A stretch of DNA of 15,457 nt from an uncultured Bacilli bacterium (lineage in GTDB: Bacteria; Bacillota_I; Bacilli_A; RF39; UBA660): assembly GCA_944350395.1 (NCBI GenBank), contig CALVPA010000045.1, forward strand, positions 1 through 15,457, written 5' to 3'. A program made the position numbers and the translations under genes. Of the stretch, positions 7,280 to 14,034 are shown piece after piece. Positions within the stretch are counted from its first letter, which is position 1. The number at the start of each line of letters is the position of its first letter. The notes under the pieces were generated by a model. It made no database searches. It saw only the letters and a list, made by a program, of their open reading frames with translations, and was not told the DNA's origin.

Positions 7280-7308
7280 TTTACAAAAAGTAGTAATTTT
7301 GCTATTAT
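7280..7308 (+). promoter_or_regulatory. Promoter of the coiled-coil protein gene
   Basis: TTTACA (7280-7285), 17 nt, then TATTAT (7303-7308) preceded by TGC (extended -10). It begins just after the uvrC stop. No terminator separates it convincingly from uvrC, so some read-through is likely. Confidence 0.75.
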
Positions 7309-7335
7309 GTTTATAGAATAAAAAGGTGTGATAAG

Positions 7336-8892
7336 ATGAAACAGATAAATTTTGAAAAGAGTAATTACGATCATAAAGAAGAACTTAAAGCTTTTGTCAG
7401 TACCTTAGAAGATGCAACTCAAAAATTTAATAAGACTTTTGAAAATGCCGATTCCGAATTAAAAAAAATCGAAGCGAATATTGAAAAGAAAAAGGATTCT
7501 ATAGAAAAATTAGATACAGCTTCTAAAGAATTATTCCAAAAGAAAGAGGAATTAGAAAAATTAAGGGAACTTTCTAATGATGAAATTAAGGAATTAGAAG
7601 AAAAGAAAAAAACTGTAGTATTTACGGATACAGAAGTTCAAAAGATGGAACTCGATGATTTAGAATCACTTATTTCTTCTAAGAAAAATAAAATTGCTAA
7701 AATCGATACTAAGATATCTTCTACTGAAGAAAAAGAAAAAGCAAATGATGATAATAGAAAAGAAGCTGAAAGTGAATTAGATGTACTAAATGCATCTAAG
7801 AAAAAGCAAGAAGAATCTGTATATAGAACTGAATCACTTTTAAAACTTATCAATTCAACTATGGATATGTTTAAAAATAGTGTTCAGGAAATATTAAATA
7901 GTAAATATGTCGATGTTACACCTAAAGAAAATATAACTGAAAAAACAGAGTCTACAAGCGAAATAAACGTGCTTAATACTATAGAGGAACGAGATGGCGA
8001 AGAAGTAATAGACGATCATGAAAATGATTTTCTTTTAGATAGTTCTGTAGAAGGTATAAGCGATGAAGTGGAGAGTACAGATATAGACATAGATGCTCCA
8101 TCGAGCGATGTAGTTACAGAAGAAGCCAAAACTAATGAAAGTGAATTATCTAAGGAAGAAAACTCTAATGTGTTAACTCACACTCAAGAAATGTCTATAT
8201 TAGACTTTGACATAATGAATATTCCTGATGAAATGGAAACTAAACAGGAAGAAATCCCTGAAAAACCAGTAAATTATGAATCGTTATTAAGAGGCGCATT
8301 CGATAAAGAAGCTATAAATTTTGATGATTTTAGCGAAGAAGTTAAGAAAAAGATGATCGATAATGCCGATAAAGTCATCAAAAATATCGTTGTTTTGAAA
8401 AAACACTTAATTCCATTAGAACTTACAGTTAATCAGAGTGAAATCTATTATAATATCGAACCGCAAGATCTAGATGATTTATTAAATATAATAACGACTG
8501 ATGAAGACGGAAATGGAATGGGTTATACTATAGATTATACTTATTATATTTTAGATGAACTTTCTAAAATCGATGTAGATAAGCTTATAGATGTTTATAA
8601 AAAAAAAAATATAAACATAAAGGATAAGAGTGGATTAATTAAACTTTTAAAAATGACTAATCCAGACATAAAAGAGTTTAAAGAGAACAGAAAAATAAAC
8701 ATCGATACTCTTAAATCTATAGGTGTAAATAATACTGATGAAATAGTAAAAGAATATCCAGATTTTGTAGATATGGATAATCCACTTTTCTTAAATGTTC
8801 TTAATCTTTTCGATAAAGAAGATTTAGTATCAAAATTTAACAAGGATGTAAAGGTAATACCAAAAATATTAGAATATTGGAGTAATAACTAG
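7336..8892 (+). CDS. Cytoplasmic coiled-coil protein of unknown function
   Basis: I do not recognise this 518-residue protein. Residues 10-188 are almost wholly helical and rich in Lys/Glu, with heptad spacing, giving long coiled coils with a break near 93-104. Residues 195-310 form an acidic, Ser/Glu/Asp-rich disordered linker. Residues 312-518 look like a folded, mostly helical domain with short recurring helix-pair units (for example LIKLLKMTNPDIKEF and LKSIGVNNTDEIVKEYP). There is no signal peptide, membrane segment or Cys. The order of rod, flexible linker and helical domain suits a scaffold or cytoskeleton-associated protein, but this is inference. AAGGTG (7323-7328) precedes the ATG. 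It has its own promoter and terminator and lies between uvrC and the pilin operon. An 11-A run at 8599-8609 within the gene is a possible slippage site. Confidence 0.65.
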   Translation: MKQINFEKSNYDHKEELKAFVSTLEDATQKFNKTFENADSELKKIEANIEKKKDSIEKLDTASKELFQKKEELEKLRELSNDEIKELEEKKKTVVFTDTEVQKMELDDLESLISSKKNKIAKIDTKISSTEEKEKANDDNRKEAESELDVLNASKKKQEESVYRTESLLKLINSTMDMFKNSVQEILNSKYVDVTPKENITEKTESTSEINVLNTIEERDGEEVIDDHENDFLLDSSVEGISDEVESTDIDIDAPSSDVVTEEAKTNESELSKEENSNVLTHTQEMSILDFDIMNIPDEMETKQEEIPEKPVNYESLLRGAFDKEAINFDDFSEEVKKKMIDNADKVIKNIVVLKKHLIPLELTVNQSEIYYNIEPQDLDDLLNIITTDEDGNGMGYTIDYTYYILDELSKIDVDKLIDVYKKKNINIKDKSGLIKLLKMTNPDIKEFKENRKINIDTLKSIGVNNTDEIVKEYPDFVDMDNPLFLNVLNLFDKEDLVSKFNKDVKVIPKILEYWSNN

Positions 8893-8911
8893 TTTAACGC
8901 TAGTTTTTTTT
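8887..8911 (+). terminator. Intrinsic terminator after the coiled-coil gene
   Basis: AACTAG (8887-8892, includes the TAG stop) pairs with CTAGTT (8900-8905) across a 7-nt loop, followed by a U run to 8911. Confidence 0.7.
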
Positions 8912-8920
8912 CTTCTTTTA

Positions 8921-8929
8921 TGATATCAT
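8921..8929 (+). promoter_or_regulatory. Probable extended -10 promoter of the pilin operon
   Basis: TGA plus TATCAT (8924-8929) resembles an extended -10. It lies within 10 nt of the previous terminator's U run. No good -35 is seen, so this may be a weak or regulated promoter. Confidence 0.4.
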
Positions 8930-8951
8930 TTTATAGAGAGGATGGTATTAA

Positions 8952-10748
8952 ATGAAAAGGGGAAATCGCGGATTTACCATTATTGAACTGATTGTATGCA
9001 TAGTAATTTTAATGGCAATTGCCGGAATATTTTCGATAAATTTTATAAAAAATCTTAATAATACTAAAGACAAAACATATGACGATATTGTTTCTAGAAT
9101 CGAATCTTCAGCGGATGCGTATGTTACTACCTATAAAGATTCTTCTGATTCAAATTTTAACGATATAAAACTTGTTGTCGAAAGCGATGGTTCATTTTGC
9201 TATATACCGCTTGAAGAAATAAAGAGTAAAGGGTTTCTGGATGATGAACTCATAAATCCTAAAACGGGAGAAGAATTTAAAGGCGTAGTAAAATTTACTA
9301 AAGAAGAAAGTGGCAATTATAAATTCGAATATATAGAAGGCGCTACTGATTATGTGACTATAGTATATGAAAAAAATGGAGCTGATTCGGTGACTAGAGT
9401 TGCACAATCTTTCCTATGTGAAAATCCAAACGACAGGGATAGTTTAGCTAATTGCGTTGGAAGTACTAATCTTCCATCGATTACTAGAAGCGGTGGCAAT
9501 ATTCTTGGTTGGTCAACCGATATAGATGCTAAATCTAGCGATTACCCAGCTTCTACTTCGCTATCAAGATTGATTGAAAATTCAAATTATAAATTAGTGG
9601 ATAATAAATTATACCTTTATGCTATAACAAATGTTGAAAAAAGTATTAGACTGGATAAAACTAATATAGGAATATCTGAGGTATCAAGTATTAAATGTAC
9701 TACATATAATAGCGACAGTAAATGCGAAGTAACACTTCCTAGTTTTACAGTGCCAGAGTATTATGAAGCGGTTGGTTGGAATACAAATGTAAACGGAACT
9801 GGTGATAATATCGCCATTAATAGTAGTTCTGAAGTAGCTAGCGATATCACATTATATGCTACAATGAAATTAAAGGATTTTGATATTTTAGTAAATAAAC
9901 TTAACAAAGTTTCGAGTACTACGGTGACACCATCTAATATTAATATAATGTTAGTTTTGGACGTTTCTTCTAGCATGTCGAGCAATAGCAGGCTTTCAAA
10001 TCTTAAAAAAGTTAGTAAAGGACTAGTAGAGAGGGTAAATTTGGACAATTCAACAGTTTCTCTCATCAAATTTAATAGTAGTGCCCAAACAGTCTTAACT
10101 ATGTCACAAAATAAAAGTGAGATAGAAGATAGCATAGATAGTTTAAAAGCGACTGGTGGAACGAGCTTTACTGCAGCAATTTCTATGGCAAATTCTGTAA
10201 TGTCTAATCTTAACAATGGAAAAGAAACGTACGTAATATTTGTAAGTGATGGCATTTCCAGCATAAGTAATACAAATAGTAATCTTATTGAATTAAAATC
10301 TAAAACTAAAATATACAGTATGGGCATAGGTGCATCCGCAAACAACGAATATTTAAAAATAATAGCTTCTAATGAAAAAAATTTCTATAATTATAATGAC
10401 AGTGCAGATGACATGAGTTTATCTAGTTTTTATTCCTTATTTGATGACATAGTGCAGAATATAATAATATTAGAAGGCGACGGAAAAGAAAACGCTAAGA
10501 GTGAAACTGTAGTAAATGGCAAATTAAATTTAGGAAATCTAATTATAAATGATGATTATAAGGTTGAAATATATTTAAATGATATTCTTAAAGACTCGTT
10601 CAGTGCTACTAATGAATATTTATATTTAGATAATGGAAATTACTATTTCGACGTTTTGAATTATTCGCTAGCTAACACCGATATTGGACTTACCAATATG
10701 CAAAATTTAAGAATAAGATTTTTCTATAATGTAGAAGATAGAAAGTAA
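8952..10748 (+). CDS. Modular type IV pilin with InlB-like repeats and a C-terminal von Willebrand A domain
   Basis: A 598-residue surface protein. The N-terminus RGFTIIELIVCIVILMAIAG is a class III prepilin leader: a prepilin peptidase would cut after Gly7, leaving Phe8 at +1 and Glu12 at +5, and the helix would insert into a pilus. A pilin-like helical stretch runs to about 62. Two related repeats follow (about 134-225 and 230-306). Each has a Cys pair (156/168 and 249/258), then LPSxT, a GW motif and LYA, resembling InlB B/Flg_new repeats. A vWA domain spans about 328-503 with a complete MIDAS: Asp337, Ser339, Ser341 (DVSSS), Thr404 (GGTSF) and Asp433 (SDG). A beta-rich tail (506-598) ends it. 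The likely role is a minor or tip pilin mediating metal-dependent adhesion. The ribosome site GAGAGGATGG precedes the ATG. It is the first gene of a two-gene operon. Confidence 0.85.
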   Translation: MKRGNRGFTIIELIVCIVILMAIAGIFSINFIKNLNNTKDKTYDDIVSRIESSADAYVTTYKDSSDSNFNDIKLVVESDGSFCYIPLEEIKSKGFLDDELINPKTGEEFKGVVKFTKEESGNYKFEYIEGATDYVTIVYEKNGADSVTRVAQSFLCENPNDRDSLANCVGSTNLPSITRSGGNILGWSTDIDAKSSDYPASTSLSRLIENSNYKLVDNKLYLYAITNVEKSIRLDKTNIGISEVSSIKCTTYNSDSKCEVTLPSFTVPEYYEAVGWNTNVNGTGDNIAINSSSEVASDITLYATMKLKDFDILVNKLNKVSSTTVTPSNINIMLVLDVSSSMSSNSRLSNLKKVSKGLVERVNLDNSTVSLIKFNSSAQTVLTMSQNKSEIEDSIDSLKATGGTSFTAAISMANSVMSNLNNGKETYVIFVSDGISSISNTNSNLIELKSKTKIYSMGIGASANNEYLKIIASNEKNFYNYNDSADDMSLSSFYSLFDDIVQNIIILEGDGKENAKSETVVNGKLNLGNLIINDDYKVEIYLNDILKDSFSATNEYLYLDNGNYYFDVLNYSLANTDIGLTNMQNLRIRFFYNVEDRK

Positions 10749-10757
10749 GGTGAACAG

Positions 10758-11543
10758 ATGAAAAAAAACATAATTTTAATAATAGCAATTTTAATCATAA
10801 TTTTTATAATAGGATTTATCATATATTTTTCTATAGATAAATCCAAGGATTCTTCAATAGAAGTAGAGAGCACTGAAAAAACAAAATTAGATGCATTAAA
10901 AGAAATATTATCCAATTCAAATTATTTTGAAACATCAAAATTAGTAAGTGATACTGAAAACAATAAAATTACTATCGATGAAAAGTACGATGTATATATT
11001 AAAAATGGTTATTACATGATGAATATCAAAGATGAAAAGGACGAAGATACATATTGTGAAGTAGTAGATGCAGTTGAACAAAATTTTGGAATAGAAGCTG
11101 GAAAAAGTATAGAAACTTGTAAAAAAACACTGGATGGCTCTATTAATATGGGTGGCATTAATGTGGAATTTTATGATAACTATAAGGTTTTGACTGTAAA
11201 TAGTGAAGAAGCTTCATCACTATACAATATTAATAATTCTCATACCGCAGACGAATTGATTTTTATTGATGAAATAAATTATGATATAAAGATTGATGAT
11301 TATTTATTTACATCTATGTCCACAGGTTATACTAAAGATGTTAAACTGTTTTCTATATGTGGACACTTATATGATGATAAATATAAAGAAAAGACATTCA
11401 TATTTAAAACATATGATGTAGATAAAAATGAAATTGCTGAAAAGTCATATACTTATCAAAACGATACTGATAAATATGTAACATTCTGTGTAGATTTTGA
11501 AAATGATGCAGGGACGGCAAAATATTATTCGATTTCAGAGTGA
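10758..11543 (+). CDS. Membrane-anchored extracytoplasmic protein, partner of the vWA pilin (unknown function)
   Basis: A 261-residue protein with one uncleaved N-terminal transmembrane helix (residues 4-25) after MKKN, placing the rest outside the cell. Four cysteines (100, 121, 201, 244) could form two disulfides. The C-terminal part (about 173-258), with SICGHLYDDKYKEKTFIFK and a late VTFCVDF strand, has the look of an Ig-like or FxLYD-type beta sandwich; this is a weak call. The start ATG has TAAGGTGA (10746-10753) overlapping the pilin stop. The gap is 9 nt, so it is co-transcribed with the pilin and probably works with it, perhaps in assembly or anchoring. No pilin leader motif is present. 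It is closed by a terminator that begins at its own stop codon. Confidence 0.65.
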   Translation: MKKNIILIIAILIIIFIIGFIIYFSIDKSKDSSIEVESTEKTKLDALKEILSNSNYFETSKLVSDTENNKITIDEKYDVYIKNGYYMMNIKDEKDEDTYCEVVDAVEQNFGIEAGKSIETCKKTLDGSINMGGINVEFYDNYKVLTVNSEEASSLYNINNSHTADELIFIDEINYDIKIDDYLFTSMSTGYTKDVKLFSICGHLYDDKYKEKTFIFKTYDVDKNEIAEKSYTYQNDTDKYVTFCVDFENDAGTAKYYSISE

Positions 11544-11570
11544 TAGATAATACCTATCATTTTTTGTTTT
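11541..11570 (+). terminator. Intrinsic terminator of the pilin operon
   Basis: TGATAG (11541-11546, starting with the TGA stop) pairs with CTATCA (11554-11559) across a 7-nt loop. The run TTTTTTGTTTTT follows. Confidence 0.75.
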
Positions 11571-11589
11571 TAGCGTCTATAAAAAAGAT

Positions 11590-11618
11590 TTTACAATGAT
11601 AAATATTTATAGTATAAT
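11590..11618 (+). promoter_or_regulatory. Promoter of ftsA-ftsZ
   Basis: TTTACA (11590-11595), exactly 17 nt, then a perfect TATAAT (11613-11618). This is one of the best promoters in the window and gives a leader of about 25 nt. Confidence 0.85.
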
Positions 11619-11648
11619 TGATATGAGTAAAAAAATGGAGTGTTTAAT

Positions 11649-12893
11649 GTGAGAAAAATAGTTTCAAGTTTAGATATTGGTAGTGACAGTATTAAATTTA
11701 TTGTAGGCGAATTTGTAGGAAACCGTCTTCACATTTTAAGTGCTTCAAAAGTAAATTCTCACGGAGTTAAAAATGGAAAAGTAATCGATGTAGGAGAAAC
11801 AGCGGATGCGATAAAAAAGGCTGTAGAAAATGCATCAAAAACTATAGGTATAGATATACATAAGACAATTTTAGGAATAAATTCGATAGATGCTAAACTT
11901 GCAAAGACAGCAGCAGCTATTAAAATAGAAAACGAAGATTTTGTCATAGATGGCGATGATGTCACAAAACTCATCCAAAAATCGGCTGAAGGAAAAGTAC
12001 CTGATGGAAATGTTTTAGTTGGAGTAATTCCCGTAGAATTTACTATAGATAATGACGAAATAGTAAAGGATCCCAAATCTAAAATCAGCCAAAATTTAGG
12101 ATTAAAAGCAATAGTAGTAACTTCTCCTAAAGAATATATAAGTTCTTTACTAGGAGCGTGCTCTTTAGCAGGATTAAAAGTAGTAGATGTAATACCTAAT
12201 GCGATTGGAGATTATTATACATTTAAAAGCAAAAATACTGACGCTTCTATTGGTGCAGTAATAAATTTGGGCTCAGAAGTAAGCACTGTTTCAATTTTTA
12301 ATAAGGGTATTTTAACTAATACTAAATCTTATCCAATAGGTGCAAGTAATATAATAAACGATATAAGTTTTATTAATAGAATAGATGAAAGTGCTAGCAA
12401 AGCAGTATTTAAAGACATAGTTTTAGCAAGCAGTAGACTTGCAAATCCTAACGAATATAGGATTTTAAACAATATTGATGGAGAAGAAATAAAATTAAAT
12501 CAATACGATTTGAGTGAAATAGCTGCTAGTAGGATAGAAGAGATACTAAATTTAGCAAAAAAACAAATTAATATCTTAACAAAAAAAGAAATTAGTTATA
12601 TAATTGTTTCAGGAGGATTGACGGAACTAAGGGATTTTACGCTTTCTTTAGAAAGTTCTTTTGGCAAATATGCATATTTGGGAAATGTAAATCTAATCGG
12701 TGCAAGAGACAATTCTTACTCTAGTTCTGTTGGAATTCTGAAATATTTTGAATATAAATTGCAGTTAAGAGGAAAATCTTTTTCTATCTTTAACGGTAAC
12801 GAACTCGAAGAAATGAATGATGGGGGAACTAATTCTAGTGTAAATAACGATTCCTTACTGGGTAAGGTGTTTGGATACTTTTTTGACAATTAG
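11649..12893 (+). CDS. ftsA: Cell division protein FtsA
   Basis: A 414-residue actin-like protein that tethers FtsZ filaments to the membrane and recruits the divisome. The phosphate-1 loop is LDIGSDSIKFIVGE (8-21). The FtsA-specific SHS2/1C domain spans about 84-165. The C-terminal amphipathic membrane-targeting helix is LLGKVFGYFFDN (403-414), after a short Ser/Asn linker. The phosphate-2 loop is degenerate: INLGSEVSTVSIF (205-217) replaces the usual DIGGGTT pattern, so the acidic residue and two of the three glycines are lost. The adenosine loop is SGGLTEL (321-327). The frame is open from a GTG at 11640, but that overlaps the GGAG ribosome site (11637-11640). The GTG at 11649, 8 nt downstream, is therefore the start. 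It is co-transcribed with ftsZ after a 15-nt gap. Confidence 0.95.
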   Translation: MRKIVSSLDIGSDSIKFIVGEFVGNRLHILSASKVNSHGVKNGKVIDVGETADAIKKAVENASKTIGIDIHKTILGINSIDAKLAKTAAAIKIENEDFVIDGDDVTKLIQKSAEGKVPDGNVLVGVIPVEFTIDNDEIVKDPKSKISQNLGLKAIVVTSPKEYISSLLGACSLAGLKVVDVIPNAIGDYYTFKSKNTDASIGAVINLGSEVSTVSIFNKGILTNTKSYPIGASNIINDISFINRIDESASKAVFKDIVLASSRLANPNEYRILNNIDGEEIKLNQYDLSEIAASRIEEILNLAKKQINILTKKEISYIIVSGGLTELRDFTLSLESSFGKYAYLGNVNLIGARDNSYSSSVGILKYFEYKLQLRGKSFSIFNGNELEEMNDGGTNSSVNNDSLLGKVFGYFFDN

Positions 12894-12908
12894 TTAGGAG
12901 ATGACAAA

Positions 12909-13952
12909 ATGAACGGATTAGAAATGGATCAGATAGCCAAAATAAAAGTTATCGGCGTCGGCGGTGGCGGATGTAATGCCGTAAATAGAATGATAGATTC
13001 AGGCGTTAAGGGTGTGGAATTTATCGTTGCTAATACCGATTTACAAGTTTTAAATAGCAGTAAAGCGCCGGTTAAATTGCAAATTGGTTCTACTATTACA
13101 AATGGACTTGGGGCTGGTGCTAAACCAGAAGTAGGTAAAGAAGCAGCTTTAGAATCTAAATCAGAAATAGAAGAAGCACTTAAAGGTGCAGATATGGTGT
13201 TCGTAACATGCGGTATGGGTGGAGGAACTGGAACTGGTGCTTCTCCAGTAATAGCAGAAATTGCTCAAAATTTAGGGGCACTTACTGTAGGTATTGTAAC
13301 TAAACCTTTTAGATTTGAAGGAAAGAGAAGACTAGAGCAGGCATTAAAAGGTGTAGAGGAACTCAAAAAACATGTAGATACTCTAATAGTAATACCAAAC
13401 GATAGATTAAGAGATATAATTAATAAATCTACTCCACTAGAAGATGCATTTAAAGAAGTAGATAACGTATTACATAGAGGTGTTCAGTCGATAAGCGACC
13501 TAATTGCAGTAACAGGTCTCGTAAACCTTGACTTTGCAGATGTTAAAGCAGTAATGGAAAAGAGAGGAAATGCTCTAATCGGAATAGGTCTAGGCGTCGG
13601 AGAAAATAGAGCAATTGAAGCAGCAAAACAAGCTGTATCTAGTCCTCTACTCGAAACTAGCATCGAAGGGGCTACAGATGCAATCATTAACATTACTGGT
13701 GGAAAGTCACTTACATTATTCGAAGCAGAAGACGCAGCAGAAGTTGTAAGAGAAGCATCAAATACCGATATGAACACAATATTCGGGGCAGTTATAAACG
13801 AAAACTTAAACGACGAAGTAATTGTAACAGTAATTGCTACAGGTTTTGACGAAGATGCTATGACGGCAGACGGAGAATATATTCCAAAAGAGAATAGAAA
13901 AGAACAGGACGATTTCGATTTGCCACCATTTTTACGAGACAGAGACTATTAA
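12909..13952 (+). CDS. ftsZ: Cell division protein FtsZ
   Basis: A 347-residue tubulin-like GTPase that forms the Z-ring at midcell. The nucleotide-binding residues are GVGGGGCNAVNRM (16-28) and the tubulin signature GGGTGTG (104-110). The FRFEGKRR block (135-142) and the synergy T7 loop NLDFADV (206-212, with the catalytic aspartates) are intact. The globular core ends near 314. A linker of only about 20 residues follows, then the conserved C-terminal peptide DFDLPPFLRDR (335-345) that binds FtsA. The protein is shorter than the usual ~380-390 of Bacilli, mainly because of that linker. The ATG has a strong AGGAGATGA site (12896-12904). The gene is the second of the ftsAZ operon. A terminator whose loop is the stop codon closes the unit. 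Confidence 0.98.
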   Translation: MNGLEMDQIAKIKVIGVGGGGCNAVNRMIDSGVKGVEFIVANTDLQVLNSSKAPVKLQIGSTITNGLGAGAKPEVGKEAALESKSEIEEALKGADMVFVTCGMGGGTGTGASPVIAEIAQNLGALTVGIVTKPFRFEGKRRLEQALKGVEELKKHVDTLIVIPNDRLRDIINKSTPLEDAFKEVDNVLHRGVQSISDLIAVTGLVNLDFADVKAVMEKRGNALIGIGLGVGENRAIEAAKQAVSSPLLETSIEGATDAIINITGGKSLTLFEAEDAAEVVREASNTDMNTIFGAVINENLNDEVIVTVIATGFDEDAMTADGEYIPKENRKEQDDFDLPPFLRDRDY

Positions 13953-13971
13953 CATAGTCTCTCTTTTTTTT
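13941..13971 (+). terminator. Intrinsic terminator of ftsAZ
   Basis: A perfect 9-bp stem, AGAGACTAT (13941-13949) with ATAGTCTCT (13954-13962), has loop TAAC. The TAA stop of ftsZ (13950-13952) sits in the loop, so the left arm encodes the last three residues. An eight-U run follows at 13964-13971. Confidence 0.9.
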
Positions 13972-13983
13972 GTAAAGCTGCAT

Positions 13984-14012
13984 TTGACTAAAATATATGA
14001 GTGTGTTATCCT
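13984..14012 (+). promoter_or_regulatory. Promoter of the anchored protein gene at 14035
   Basis: TTGACT (13984-13989), 17 nt, then TATCCT (14007-14012) with TGT directly upstream (extended -10). Confidence 0.65.
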
Positions 14013-14034
14013 TTTTATAGGATGGATAATAATT

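Noticed and set aside
7270..7300. Imperfect AT-rich hairpin after uvrC as a terminator
   Set aside because: It has several mismatches, no U run follows, and it overlaps a good -35 box; most likely chance pairing in AT-rich DNA.
8592..8889. mTERF-like or other helical-repeat identity for the coiled-coil protein's C-terminal domain
   Set aside because: The helix-pair rhythm is suggestive, but no family-specific motif could be matched by eye.
9761..10345. Long open frame (194 codons) antisense to the pilin's vWA region
   Set aside because: It is wholly inside a strongly supported gene, its translation is compositionally a hydrophobic Leu/Ser shadow, and it has no ribosome site or family resemblance.
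11541..11543. Mycoplasma-type code with TGA as Trp
   Set aside because: TGA here ends a gene directly in its terminator, and Trp codons are TGG throughout the window.
11640..11648. GTG at 11640 as the ftsA start
   Set aside because: It overlaps the GGAG ribosome binding site; the GTG at 11649 is correctly spaced and begins MRKIVSSLDIG as expected for FtsA.
13984..14034. TTG at 13984 as start of the anchored protein
   Set aside because: The TTG is the first part of a -35 box (TTGACT) with a matching -10 at 17 nt, so it would not be transcribed.
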